A DNA stretch of 64,000 nucleotides from Cherax quadricarinatus. Taxonomy: Eukaryota > Arthropoda > Malacostraca > Decapoda > Parastacidae. The position numbers and the translations under genes were made by a program. The notes below the pieces were generated by a model. It ran no database searches. It was not told the origin of the DNA and saw only the letters and a list, made by a program, of their open reading frames with translations. The stretch is from NCBI RefSeq assembly GCF_038502225.1, contig NC_091323.1, forward strand, positions 22,916,345 through 22,980,344. The letters run 5' to 3'. Shown in pieces: positions 31,676-42,537 of this stretch (position 1 is its first letter; every line of letters starts with the position of its first letter).

Positions 31676-33632
31676 GGAGGGGACCTGTAGAGGTGTGGAG
31701 GAAACCTGTAGAGGTGTGGAGACGACCTGTAGAGGTGTGGAGACGACCTGTAGAGGTGTGGAGACGACCTGTAGAGGTATGGAGACCACCTGTAGAGGTG
31801 TGGAGACCACCTGTAGATGTGTGGAGACAACCTGTAGATGTGTGGAGACCACCTGTAGAGGTGTGGAGACCACCTGTAGAGGTGTGGAGACAACCTGTAG
31901 ATGTGTGGAGACAACCTGTAGAGGTGTGGAGACCACCTGTAGAGGTGTGGAGACCACCTGTAGAGGTGTGGAGACCACCTGTAGATGTGTGGAGACCACT
32001 TGTAGAGGTGTGGAAACCACCTGTAGAGGCGTGGAGATCACCTGTAGATGTGTGGAGACCACCTGGAGGTGTGGAGACCACCTGTAGAGGTGTGGAGATC
32101 ACCTGTAGATGTGTGGAGACCACCTGTAGAGGTGTGGAGACCACCTGTAGATGTGTGGAGACCACCTGTAGATGTGTGGAGACCACCTGTAGATGTGTGG
32201 AGACCACCTGTAGATGTGTGGAGACCACCTGTAGATGTGTGGAGACCACCTGTAGATGTGTGGAGACCACCTGTAGAGGTGTGGAGACCACCTGTAGATG
32301 TGTGGAGACCACCTGTAGAGGTGTGGAGACCACCTGTAGATGTGTGGAGACAACCTGTAAATGTGTGGCGACAACCTGTAGATGTGTGGCGACCACCTGT
32401 AGATGTGTGGAGACAACCTGTAGAGGTGTGGAGACCACCTGTAGAGGTGTGGAGACCACCTGTAGATGTGTGAAGACAACCTGTAGAGGTGTGGAGACAA
32501 CCTGCAGATGTGTGGAGACCACCTGTACAGGTGTGGAGACCACCTGTAGATGAGTGGAGACAACTTGTAGAGATGTGGAGACCACCTGTAGAGATGTGGA
32601 GACCACCTGTAGATGTGTGGAGACCACCTGTAGAGGTGTGGAGACCACCTGTAGAGGTGTGGAGACCACCTGTAGAGGTGTGGAGACCACCTGTAGAGGT
32701 GTGGAGACCACCTGTAGAGGTGTGGAGACCACCTGTAGAGGTGTGGAGACCACCTGTAGAGGTGTGGAGATCACCTGTAGATGTGTGGAGACCACCTGTA
32801 GATGTGTGGAGACCACCTGTAGATGTGGAGACCACCTGTAGATGTGTGGAGACCACCTGTAGATGTGGAGACCACCTGTAGATGTGTGGAGACCACCTGT
32901 AGATGTGTGGAGACAACCTGTAGAGGTGTGGAGACAACCTGTAGATGTGTGGAGACCACCTGTAGAGGTATGGAGACCACCTGTAGAGGTGTGGAGACAA
33001 CCTGTAGATGTGTGAAGACTACCTGTATAGGCGTGGAGATCACCTGTAGATGTGTGGAGACAACCTGTAGATGTGTGGAGACCACCTGTAGATGTGTGGA
33101 GACCACCTGTAGATGTGTGGAGACCACCTGTAGAGATGTGGAGACCACCTGTAGATGTGTGGAGACCACCTGTAGATGTGTGGAGACAACATGTAGATGT
33201 GTGGAGATAACCTGTAGATGTGTGGAGACCACCTGTAGATGTGTGGAGACCACCTGTAGATGTGTGGAGACCACCTGTAGATGTGTGGAGACCACCTGTA
33301 GAGATGTGGAGACCACCTGTAGATGTGTGGAGACCACCTGTAGATGTGTGGAGACCACCTGTAGATGTGTGGAGACCACCTGTAGAGGTGTGGAGACATG
33401 TAGATGTGTGGAGACAACCTGTAGATGTGTGGAGACAACCTGTAGATGTGTAGAGACCATCTGTAGATGTGTGGAGACCACCTGTAGATGTGTGGAGACC
33501 ACCTGTAGATGTGTGGAGACCACCTGTAGATGTGTGGAGACCACCTGTAGATGTGTGGAGACCACCTGTAGATGTATGGAGACCACCTGTAGAGGTGTGG
33601 AGACAACCTGTAGATGTGGGGAGACCACCTGT
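31676..33632. repeat. 21-bp minisatellite, about 93 units
   Basis: The unit is GGAGACCACCTGTAGATGTG plus T. Two positions vary through the array: CCACC versus CAACC, and AGATGTG versus AGAGGTG. Occasional 3-bp and longer deletions (near 32825, 32866, 33396) reset nothing because most are in multiples of three. All six frames contain long open stretches (up to 683 codons), so none is evidence for a protein. Confidence 0.96.
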
Positions 33633-33654
33633 GTTAAATTCACTCCAAATTAAT

Positions 33655-33765
33655 AAATTAGACACACATGCAACACTTGGCTATCTTTAATGAGGAAACG
33701 TTTCGCCACACAGTAGCGAATAGACTCGCCCAAGTATTACACATGTGTCTAATTGATCAACTTGT
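33655..33765 (+). repeat. GGAAACGTTTCGCCACACAG repeat
   Basis: Member of the CGAAACGTTT foldback group. GACACACATGCAACACTTGG upstream and CCCAAGTATTACACATGTGTC downstream are partly complementary, giving terminal inverted repeats of about 20 bp with mismatches. Confidence 0.65.
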
Positions 33766-33782
33766 CGCTTCTCTGAACCAAT

Positions 33783-33893
33783 TGTCTACACACCTAGTTG
33801 ATCAGGCCCTGATCCATCGGGAGGCCTGGTCATGGACCGGGCCGCGGGGGCGTTGATCCCCGGAATAACCTCCAGGTAACCTCCAGGTAACCA
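33783..33893 (+). mobile_element. family A end, about 110 bp
   Basis: Runs from GTTGATCAGGCCCTGATCCA to the stop and on to two exact CCTCCAGGTAA repeats. It is the shortest clean 5'-truncated copy and displays the tandem 3' terminal repeat best. Confidence 0.88.
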
Positions 33894-33949
33894 TACCTAC
33901 AAATTAGAGGAGAGGTTGTCCTAGAAGGTATGTTCATCTTAAGGAACCT

Positions 33950-34125
33950 GAATATTCTTCAGTGTTCACTGCTGGTGTGTTCGACTCACAATCAAGTGAA
34001 CCTGGGTTCAATCCCCAGCTGAGGGGAAACGTAAATGCTTGCTTACTGTTAATTAGGTGCCTAGGAATTAGTCGCCTGTTGTGGGTAGCATCCTGGGGAT
34101 GAAGACCTCAACTGTCCCCAGAAAA
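33950..34125 (+). mobile_element. tRNA-derived SINE, truncated
   Basis: The head includes a B-box GGTTCAATCCC and the central domain AGGTGCCTAGGAATTAGTCG and GTTGTGGGTAGCATCCTGGG. It lacks both tail types and ends near an A run at 34123. Confidence 0.65.
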
Positions 34126-34385
34126 AAAAAAGGTCACACTGCTTGGCTTTCTAGATTTGTACTGGGTTATTAACCCAGTAACCCAGTTGCAGGGCTCTGT
34201 TTAAGGGCTGTACTGGGTTATTAACCCAGTAAACCTACTGCAGATTACTGATGGTTACAGTGGCAACAAAAAGTTAAATATGATTCCATGTAACATTTCA
34301 TCACACAGGATGAGTTTCGTAAATCAGGAAGGAAAAATGCATCAGCCAGGGCTGGAAGTCTTTAACAATCTTTTTAATTCTCAAA

Positions 34386-34522
34386 GGGGTGGACCGGTAA
34401 GTCAGCTGAATGTCTCGGTGAAACGACCAAAAGTTCCCCAGTGGCGGGTCATCATAAGACTCGCGTCAGGAAACACTTGTCCTTTTTCCCGAAGAATCTT
34501 TTTTAGCCTGACTTACCAGTAA
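34386..34522 (-). repeat. GACAAGTGTTTCCTGA repeat
   Basis: Minus-strand copy of the repeat at 23655 and 56393. It retains AGTCAGCTGAATGTCTCGGT and GTCAGGAAACACTTGTCC. Confidence 0.7.
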
Positions 34523-34620
34523 GGAGTTGAGGATGCCGTCAAGGGTTAGTAGCTGCGGGAGAGTGTTGGTTGTCTCAGCATGAGTACGTAAGCAGGCAGG
34601 TTGTCCTTGTTGTTTCTCTT

Positions 34621-35090
34621 GTAATGGGTGAAGATGGGTGGACGAGGGGATGTAATGGGTGAAGATAGGTGGACGAGGGGATGTAATGGGTGAAGATAGG
34701 TGGACGAGGGGATGTAATGGGTGAAGATAGGTGGACGAGGGGATGTAATGGGTGAAGATAGGTGGACGAGGGGATGTAATGGGTGAAGATAGGTGGACGA
34801 GGGGATATAATGGGTGAAGATAGGTGGACGAAGGGATGTAATGGGTGAAGACAGGTGGACGAGGGGATGTAATGGGTGAAGATAGGTGGACGAGGGGATG
34901 TAATGGGTGAAGATAGGTGGACGAGAGGATGTAGTGGGTGAAGATAGGTGGACGAGGGGATGTAATGGGTGAAGATAGGTGGACGAGAGGATGTAGTGGG
35001 TGAAGATAGGTGGACGAGGGGATGTAATGGGTGAAGATAGGTGGACGAGAGGATGTAGTGGGTGAAGATGGGTGGACGAGGGGATGGAAA
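34621..35090. repeat. 31-bp minisatellite, GATAGGTGGACGAGGGGATG
   Basis: About 15 units of exactly 31 bp, the remainder of each unit being TAATGGGTGAA. Units with GAGAGGATGTAGTGG alternate with the common form near the right end, suggesting duplication of a two-unit block. Confidence 0.95.
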
Positions 35091-35202
35091 AGCAGAGTGG
35101 TTATTGGCTGAAGTGAAGAGAATGGCTTCAGGTCACTGATGGAGGATTGGAGGAAAGCAACCAGATGATGATAATGGGAATTGCTGGAGATGAGGAAAAA
35201 GT

Positions 35203-35205
35203 GTT

Positions 35206-35241
<36 letters not shown>

Positions 35242-35419
35242 TCTTGCAGCACTACTACCATCACCACTACTACTACTACAGCTACTACCACTACTACAGC
35301 TACTACTACTACAGCTACTACTACTACAGCTACTACTACTACTACAGCTACTACTACTACTACTACTACAGCTACTACCACTACTACAGCTACTACTACT
35401 ACAGCTACTACTACTACAG

Positions 35420-35462
<43 letters not shown>

Positions 35463-35890
35463 AGCTACTACAGCTACTACCACTACTACCACTACTACAG
35501 CTACTACTACTACAGCTACTACTACTACTACTACTACAGCTATTACTACTACTACAGCTACTACTACTATTACAGCTACTACTACTACTACAGCTACTAC
35601 AACTATTACAGCTGCTACTACTACTACTACTACTACAGCTACTACTACTACTACAGCTACTACTACTACTACAGCTACTACCACTACTACAGCTACTACC
35701 ACTACTACAGCTACTACCACTACTACAGCTACTACCACTACTACAGCTACTACCACTACTACAGCTACTACCACTACTACAGCTACTACTACTACTACAG
35801 CTACTACTACTACTACAGCTACTACTAGCACTACTGCTACTGTTACTAACACTATTACTGCTACTATTAATAATAATATACTCGGTGGAT
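35203..35890. repeat. (AAT)n and (ACT)n/(AGC) trinucleotide array
   Basis: (AAT)n at 35205-35238, then about 600 bp of ACT trinucleotides with regularly placed CAGCT interruptions, then further AAT. Frames of 190-300 codons of Leu, Tyr, Ser or Val are artefacts. A type A SINE tail begins at the right edge. Confidence 0.95.
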
Positions 35891-35892
35891 AA

Positions 35893-36192
35893 TAATAATA
35901 TATTACCTTTATTTCTATAAGTACATGGACAAGGTATACAGACCATAGCTGACATCAATGACATACTATTATACAGAAAGCGGCTTGTTATGCAGAGCAT
36001 TTCGGGCAAATTTGTCCCCAGGATGCGACCCACACCAGCTAACTAACTCCCAGGTGCCCATTTTACTGATGTGGGAACATAGACAACCTGTGTAAGGAAA
36101 CATGCTCAATGTTTCTACCCTCGCCGGAAAGTGAACCCAGACTCTCGCCGTGTGAAGCGAGAGCTTTAGTCACCAGGCCACGGTGGCCCGTG
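35893..36192 (-). mobile_element. tRNA-derived SINE, type A tail
   Basis: Minus strand: head GGCCTGGTGACTAAAGCTCT, degraded B box GGGTTCACTTTCC, central domain GGTGTGGGTCGCATCCTGGG, tail AAAGCCGCTTTCTGTATAAT and TATAGAAATAAAGGTAATAT. A short inverted echo of the head (GTGGCCTGGTGGCC) follows at 36190-36205. Confidence 0.82.
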
Positions 36193-36309
36193 GCCTGGTG
36201 GCCTTAAATAATACTCGGCCAAAATCCTTCATGGCCGTGGTTGTCTGTTGTACTTAAGAATGTATGAATCACTGCAATAGTTCTCGCTGCCTTGAAGAAT
36301 GAGAGGCTG

Positions 36310-36430
36310 GAGGATCAAGTAGGTTGAGGGGTAGATGTGAAACTTGATAGGAGGAGGAGAAGGAAGAGGAGGAGGAGAACCAGGAGGAAAGGGAAGGGTG
36401 TTGAGGGCAGTGAAAGGTTGAAGAGGGTAA
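36310..36430. other. purine-rich segment
   Basis: GGAGGAGGAGAAGGAAGAGG-type DNA without a fixed period. Nothing coding recognised between 36200 and 36880 apart from an (ATT)n at 36518-36550. Confidence 0.5.
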
Positions 36431-36516
36431 AGGATGATGCGATAACATCTTGTTTATATTTGGGAAAAAATACGAGATGATGAAGTTGGCATTTCACAGA
36501 ATATGTTGTCTCTCTT

Positions 36517-36548
<32 letters not shown>

Positions 36549-36879
36549 GCTATTATATTAATATTATTATTATTGTTAACAATATTATTACAATAATGGT
36601 AGTTATAAAAAAATCTTTCAACAATGTCAGTGAAGAATCAGGTTGAGGACTAAACTTATGTGACATTAGCGATAATATTCTGAAGCCGGTCAGATAAGGC
36701 ATTTTTTTTTAGGTACTGCACCTATATTATTATTTGGTAAAGCTGGTAGAATGAGATCACAACAGCCCAATACCAACGCAAATCTTGCTTGAACTAAAAA
36801 TCCCCAGTGCTAACTAAAATGTGGCGTTATTTTTTTCATATTGTGATATCACCTGTTTACTGTGATCTTATTTCATATA

Positions 36880-37050
36880 ATTATTATTATAATCAAGGGG
36901 AAGCGCTAAACCCGGAGGATTATACAGCGCCTGGGGGGGGGATGTGGAAGGCATTCAGGCTTAATTCGGGGAACTGGAGCACAGATCCAATTCCCTAAAT
37001 CAAGAGCCCCTCACCAACATCAAGGAACCTTCCTTGAGGGGTTATTTCAT
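36880..37050 (-). repeat. GGGTTTAGCGCTTCCCC interspersed repeat, good copy
   Basis: The reverse complement starts near AAGGAAGGTTCCTTGATG, passes GGGCTCTTGATTTAGGGAAT and CAGTTCCCCGAATTAAGCCT, and ends CGGGTTTAGCGCTTCCCCTT followed by an (AAT)-like tail. Five other copies are in the window. Confidence 0.75.
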
Positions 37051-37063
37051 ATAAGCTGTGACG

Positions 37064-39235
37064 CAGCTGCCCACGCAGCACCAGTGTACATCAACATGTC
37101 CGATGAAAAAGCTTTGATCAAATTGGACTTTGTCAACGCTTTCAACTTAGTCAGAAGGGATGCTACTCTTCAAGCAGTTTCTAGAAACTTCCCTTCCCTC
37201 TATCCCTTCATAGAATCGTGTTATAGTGTGACTTCTAAACTATTGGTTGGGGACCACGAAATTGACTCGTGTGAGAGTGTGCAACAGGGATACCCTCTCG
37301 CCCCCTTTCTATTCTGTCTGGTTATCAGGAAGTCACAGAAGCACTCTCCAGTGAGCTCAATATCTGGTTCTTGGATGATGATACCTTAGCTGACACAACA
37401 GAATCGCTCCTAAAAGACATCAGTAAAATTAAAGACATGGGAGAAAGCCTGGGCCTTTCTTTAAACCCCACCAAATGTGAAATAGCTTCTACCAATCAAC
37501 AGATGATCCAGAATATTAGTGCTGTTTTACCAGGAGCACGAGCCATTGATCCAGCCAATAGCACTCTCCTCGGTGCTCCTCTTGGGTCCAATGCCGTCGA
37601 TCTGATCCTAGAAAAAAAAACTCAGACCTCCAGACGATGGAAGGCAGGATGAAAGACACTGATACACATGATGCCTTCTACCTACTAACCAGGTGCCTGT
37701 CAATCCCAAAACTTACCTACCTTTCTGAGGTGCTCCCCAGCCTTCAGCAGTCCAAAACTCAAGGAATATGACTCCTTAAGACCATGCTAGAGAGTGTATT
37801 GAATCTTTCCCTTGAAGATGGACAGTGGTTGCAAGCCTCACTTCCGGTCAGGCTTGGGGTGCTAGGAGTACGCAGATCCTCCCAGATTGCTCTACCAGCT
37901 TTTCTATCCTCTTCCATAGCATCAAACGAGTTAATAAGACAAATTCTTCCTAACAACCTCAGTGACTCGGGAGGAATACAGGACCCTATGCCAGTGCCAT
38001 CACTGAATGGGAGACTCTTGCTGCTCCAGCACCAAACCCTAGTGCAGCACTGGCTTAAAAACAGTCAAGCTGGGATGGCCCCCATCACTGAAAAGGTGCT
38101 TGCCAACATGCTCAGGGATGCAACATCAGACAGGGAGATTGCCTGTCTCCAAGCTGTGAGTGCACCTCAATGCGGGGAGTTCCAACAGTTCCCATATCGG
38201 CAATGGGAATGCGCCTCGACCCTAAGACCCTCCGTATTGCAGTGGCTCTGCGCCTTGCTGCCCCAATTCACACGGAATAAACGTGTATGTGCGGCGATGT
38301 GCAAGCCGATCATTATGGGCTACATGGTCTTAACTGTTCCAAAACCAAGGGCTGGCATGCAAGACACAATGAGGTCAACGACATCATAAAGAGAACTCTT
38401 GCTACAGCTGGATGCCCAGCTGAGTGGGGCCCCGATCACTAGCAGCCAACAATACCCACAACCCAACAAACCACCCTGATGGGATCACCATCTATCCTTG
38501 GAAGAATGGCAAGCTCTTAGCATGGGACTATACCTGTGTGTCCACACTGGCGGACACCTATATCCATCACAGTGTCGGGCGACAGGGAGGAGCTGCTGAC
38601 CACAGGGAGGAGTACAAGATCGGCAAGTACAGGTCTCAGTAGTATCAGTTCCTAGTAACCAGTTACCACTAGTATGACTCACTACCAACCGTTTGTGTGA
38701 ATCACTTGTTATTCACTGTTCAGCTGACCTAGCATGTTTTGAATGCCGCTACCCTCCGAGGCACTCAACAAGCTACTTCAAGTAGAGGCGTTAGACAGGG
38801 GGCAGGTCAAGGCTTGGTGATCCCCCTATATTCCACCCAATATACTAGAACATCCAACGTAAGTGTTACTACCCAATCCACGTTATGGAACCCCCACATG
38901 ACACAGGGACATAAGCCAACAGTATCAATTTGTCCCAGTGGGATCAGAGACCTTGGGACCATGGGGAAAACATGCCACACGTTTCCTTAAAGAACTGGGT
39001 TCCAGACTCATCGACACCACCAGGGACCCAAGGGCAGCCACTTTCATGTTCCCGCGCCTCAGCGTGGCCATCCAGAGGGAAAATGCATGTTGCATACTGG
39101 GCTTGTGTCAGGCTTCGGAGGAGCTGGAGGAGATTCATAATCTTTTGATATATTGTACCAATGTATTCATGCTTGTGTTTTCTATCAATGTATTCTGTCT
39201 ATTAATACAGTTCACATGTAGCTCAAAAATATAGG
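37064..39235 (+). pseudogene. family E retrotransposon: RT, zinc knuckle, PD...D endonuclease-like
   Basis: The order of parts is: RT motif A KLDFVNAFNLVRRDATL (37084 onward); motif B ESVQQGYPLAPFLFCLV; one frameshift; the catalytic box WFLDDDTLAD near 37366; GLSLNPTKCEI; a long connector (37784-38389 frame, LPVRLGVLGVRRSSQIALPA); another frameshift; CMCGDVQADHYGLHGLNC, a CxC..H..C knuckle; ARHNEVNDIIKRTLATAGCP; then HPDGITIYPWKNGKLLAWDY. The PD...D spacing resembles the restriction-like endonuclease at the C terminus of R2-type non-LTR elements (known family feature; assignment here is inference). Insertion 38641-38930 and a TAG at 38638 interrupt the end. The N-terminal part is missing. Confidence 0.75.
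38641..38930. mobile_element. 270-bp insertion with 10-bp duplication in family E
   Basis: AGTATCAGTT (38641-38650) and AGTATCAATT (38921-38930) flank 270 bases absent from the homologous copy at 42200-42270. Removing one copy of the duplication and the insert restores colinearity with the second copy. I recognise no sequence within the insert and see no terminal repeats or tail. Confidence 0.7.
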
Positions 39236-39335
39236 GGATGGTAGAAGAAAATATTCAAACAGCTCCGGGGAGAACCTTGAGTTTTTCCTGAGGTACGTTT
39301 ATTGTCTTCTCTGAGGATGAGGCTCCCCAGTCCAG

Positions 39336-39337
<2 letters not shown>
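39236..39337. repeat. unclassified sequence between family E and (TA)n
   Basis: GGGGATGGTAGAAGAAAATA to CCCCAGTCCAGTTATATA. I recall similar sequence as repetitive in decapods, but there is no second copy here. Confidence 0.3.

Positions 39338-39411
<74 letters not shown>
39338..39411. repeat. (TA)n microsatellite
   Basis: 37 TA units. Confidence 0.96.
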
Positions 39412-39414
<3 letters not shown>

Positions 39415-39496
39415 CTTTGGGGATAACTAATTCTGAATGGGTTGGGGCTGGTACAGACACTCATAAGATACCCGAAAGTTTATTTAGGCAGACACT

Positions 39497-40790
39497 TAGC
39501 TTCCTGTCTTCCTGCCTGTGGTTGCATAACATGCTCAGCTTCCTGTCTTCCTGCCTGTGGTTGCGTAACATGCTCAGCTTCCTGTCTTCCTGCCTGTGGT
39601 TGCATAACGTGCTCAGCTTCCTGTCTTCCTGCCTGTGGTTGCATAACATGCTCAGCTTCCTGTCTTTCTGCCTGTGGTTGCATAACATGCTCAGCTTCCT
39701 GTCTTCCTGCCTGTGGTTGCATAACATGCTCAGCTTCCTGTCTTCCTGCCTGTGGTTGCATAACATGCTCAGCTTCCTGTCTTCCTGCCTGTGGTTGCGT
39801 AACATGCTCAGCTTCCTGTCTTCCTGCCTATGGTTGCATAACATGCTCAGCTTCCTGTCTTCCTGCCTGTGGTTGCATAACATGCTCAGCTTCCTGTCTT
39901 CCTGCCTGTGGTTGCATAACGTGCTCAGCTTCCTGTCTTCCTGCCTGTGGTTGCATAACATGCTCAGCTTCCTGTCTTCCTGCCTGTGGTTGCATAACAT
40001 GCTCAGCTTCCTGTCTTCCTGCCTGTGGTTGCATAACATGCTCAGCTTCCTGTCTTCCTGCCTGTGGTTGCGTAACATGCTCAGCTTCCTGTCTTCCTGC
40101 CTGTGGTTGCGTAACATGCTCAGCTTCCTGTCTTCCTGCCTGTGGTTGCATAACATGCTCAGCTTCCTGTCTTCCTGCCTGTGGTTGCATAACATGCTCA
40201 GCTTCCTGTCTTCCTGCCTGTGGTTGCATAACGTGCTCAGCTTCCTGTCTTCCTGCCTGTGGTTGCATAACATGCTCAGCTTCCTGTCTTCCTGCCTGTG
40301 GTTGCATAACATGCTCAGCTTCCTGTCTTCCTGCCTGTGGTTGCATAACATGCTCAGCTTCCTGTCTTCCTGCCTGTGGTTGCATAACATGCTCAGCTTC
40401 CTGTCTTCCTGCCTGTGGTTGCATAACATGCTCAGCTTCCTGTCTTCCTGCCTGTGGTTGCATAACATGCTCAGCTTCCTGTCTTCCTGCCTGTGGTTGC
40501 ATAACATGCTCAGCTTCCTGTCTTCCTGCCTGTGGTTGCATAACATGCTCAGCTTCCTGTCTTCCTGCCTGTGGTTGCATAACATGCTCAGCTTCCTGTC
40601 TTCCTGCCTGTGGTTGCATAACATGCTCAGCTTCCTGTCTTCCTGCCTGTGGTTGCATAACATGCTCAGCTTCCTGTCTTCCTGCCTGTGGTTGCATAAC
40701 ATGCTCAGCTTCCTGTCTTCCTGCCTGTGGTTGCATAACATGCTCAGCTTCCTGTCTTCCTGCCTGTGGTTGCATAACATGCTCAGCTTC
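39497..40790. repeat. 39-bp minisatellite, about 33 units
   Basis: The unit is CTTCCTGTCTTCCTGCCTGT plus GGTTGCATAACATGCTCAG. Very homogeneous: almost all differences are transitions at the CATAACATG part (CGTAAC, ACGTG). Because 39 is divisible by three, two plus and two minus frames stay open for 320-476 codons, among them a Cys-rich CLPACGCITCSAS repeat. I do not consider these proteins. Confidence 0.97.
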
Positions 40791-40799
40791 CGTTATCAA

Positions 40800-41185
40800 C
40801 GCTCTCATGCATCAAAATATTATTAAAAGTTCAATATTGGTGATGAAAAAACAAACTGTTGATCATTTATAAACAAACAGCGTCGGGCGGCATGAGAGTT
40901 CACGATTTTTACACCACATAAGAGGGTAACGGCATGTTATTTTTTTTTTTTATACGGAAGATCCGTTGACATGATAAAGCCCCCCTATCCTCTGCCTGGG
41001 CGAAACGTGGCCTGCGAGCGAAGTTTCTCTACCCGCAGTGTCGTTTCGCTATATTTGTTAACAAATGTTGTCGTCTTACCCTCCACTCCACCAGTCACTC
41101 TCACCAACAGTTTTCATCAGTGTTCCAGACAAAAAAAAAAGTGAAAATTTACCACTTGTGTGTCATTATTACCGTAAGTTCCATC
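40800..41185. other. no gene; includes GGCGAAACGTGG motif
   Basis: AT-rich DNA. At 40995-41045 GGGCGAAACGTGGCCTGCGA may be a diverged piece of the CGAAACGT repeat group. Confidence 0.35.
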
Positions 41186-41189
41186 AAAC

Positions 41190-41670
41190 ACCGTAACTAC
41201 TGGGAACACTTGGAACCACTTGACTTGTACTCATTGGAGCGCAGGCGAGAGAGAGATATATCATAATCTATACCTGGAAGATTCTGGTTCCTAATCTGCA
41301 CACAGAAAACACTCCCTGCGAAAGTAAAACACTTGGCAGGCGATGCAACATACCCCCAGTGAAAAGTAGGGGGCGCCACTGGTACACTAAGAGAAAATGC
41401 AATAAATGTCCGGGGCCCAAGACTGTTCAACAGCCTCCCACCAGCAATAAGGGGCATTACCAATAGACACCTGGTTGTCTTCAAGAGGGAGCTGGACAGG
41501 TACCTAATATCAGTGCCGGATCAGCCGGGCTGTGGTTCGTACGTTGGACTACGTGCGGCCAGCAGTAGCAGCCTCGTTGATCAGGCTCTGATCCACCAGG
41601 AGGCCAGGTCATGGACTGGGCCTCGAGGGCATTGATTCCGGGAATGCCCTCCAAGTAGACTCCAGGTAAA
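41190..41670 (+). mobile_element. family A 3' fragment
   Basis: Starts within the codons for LNYWERLEALDLYSLERR (shifted frames) and continues to the stop region and GGAATGCCCTCCAAGTAGAC TCCAGGTA. Frameshifts and a CTCGAGGGC in place of CGCGGGGGC show decay. Confidence 0.85.
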
Positions 41671-41699
41671 CATATAAAACACAATTATATATAGCATAT

Positions 41700-42071
41700 G
41701 TTATGCGATTTTGGCTTAAATAGCAACGCTCTTCTTGCCGAATAAGACAAGCGAAAATTTGTGCATGCATTAATTTCGGAAAAATCATTCTGAACCTAAC
41801 AAAAAAAATATTTCATTTGTTTATTATTAAATAACTGTAAACTTACCTAAAATATATTTAGTTGGATTAGGCTAAATTAAATTGTGCTTGTTATAATAAG
41901 GTTAGGCAAGTTTTCTAATGTTCTTTTGGTATAAAATTATTAATTTTTACCTTAAATGAAAAGATATATCTTTAAACATACAAGAGAAAATTTTAGAAAG
42001 GACTAATTTTAAACGAGTTTTTGCTAAATGACCAATTTTAGCTATTCGGCACGATATATATATATATATAT
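41700..42071 (+). mobile_element. MITE-like element with right TIR and AT array
   Basis: GCGATTTTGGCTTAAATAGC, CATTAATTTCGGAAAAATCA and TTGTTATAATAAGGTTAGGC match the copy at 23929. The right end AGCTATTCGGCACGATATAT is the inverse of the left end there (ATGTCGTGCCGAATAGGC). The left terminal repeat of this copy is lost. It ends in (TA)n, as expected if AT-rich DNA is the target. Confidence 0.8.
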
Positions 42072-42537
42072 CCTGATTGAGCCACTATGCTACCCTGGAA
42101 GGATGGAAAGCAGATTGCCTGGGACTACACCTGTGCTGCCACATTGGCAGACACCTACTTGCCATACTCTGTAGTGGAAGGGGTTGGAGCTGCCAGCCAC
42201 AGGGAGACCCAGAAGATCCGAAAATATGAAGACCTTCCCCCTTGCTATAACTTCATTCCAATAGGGTCGGAGACCCTTGGAGCATGGGGCAAGTGTGCTC
42301 TAAAGTTCCTCAAAGAGCTGGGTGAAAAGCTCATCATAGAAACCAAGGACCACAGGGCGACCAGCTTCCTCTTTCAGAGACTCAGTGTTGCGATCCAGAA
42401 AGGAAATGCCTGCAGCATTCTGGGCACGCGGCCCACCGCAGGGGAGCTGGACGAAGTATTCGAGATGTAGCTCTGAGTTACCTATGTTGTTTTACTTTGT
42501 ATCATATTTTTGTGAATGTTTTGTCAATGTATTTTGT

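Noticed and set aside
31614..33665. 683-codon Thr/Gly/His-rich minus frame
   Set aside because: It is the translation of a 21-bp tandem repeat. Comparable open frames exist on both strands, and there is no start context or flanking domain.
35147..35920. poly-Leu, poly-Tyr, poly-Ser and poly-Val frames
   Set aside because: Trinucleotide repeat translated in different frames.
39497..40790. CRISPR-like regular repeats
   Set aside because: Units are contiguous without unique spacers, and the context is eukaryotic. The same holds for the other arrays.
39442..40872. 476-codon Cys-rich repeat protein (CLPACGCITCSAS)
   Set aside because: The 39-bp unit keeps four frames open at once. Substitutions among units show no preference for synonymous positions in this frame.
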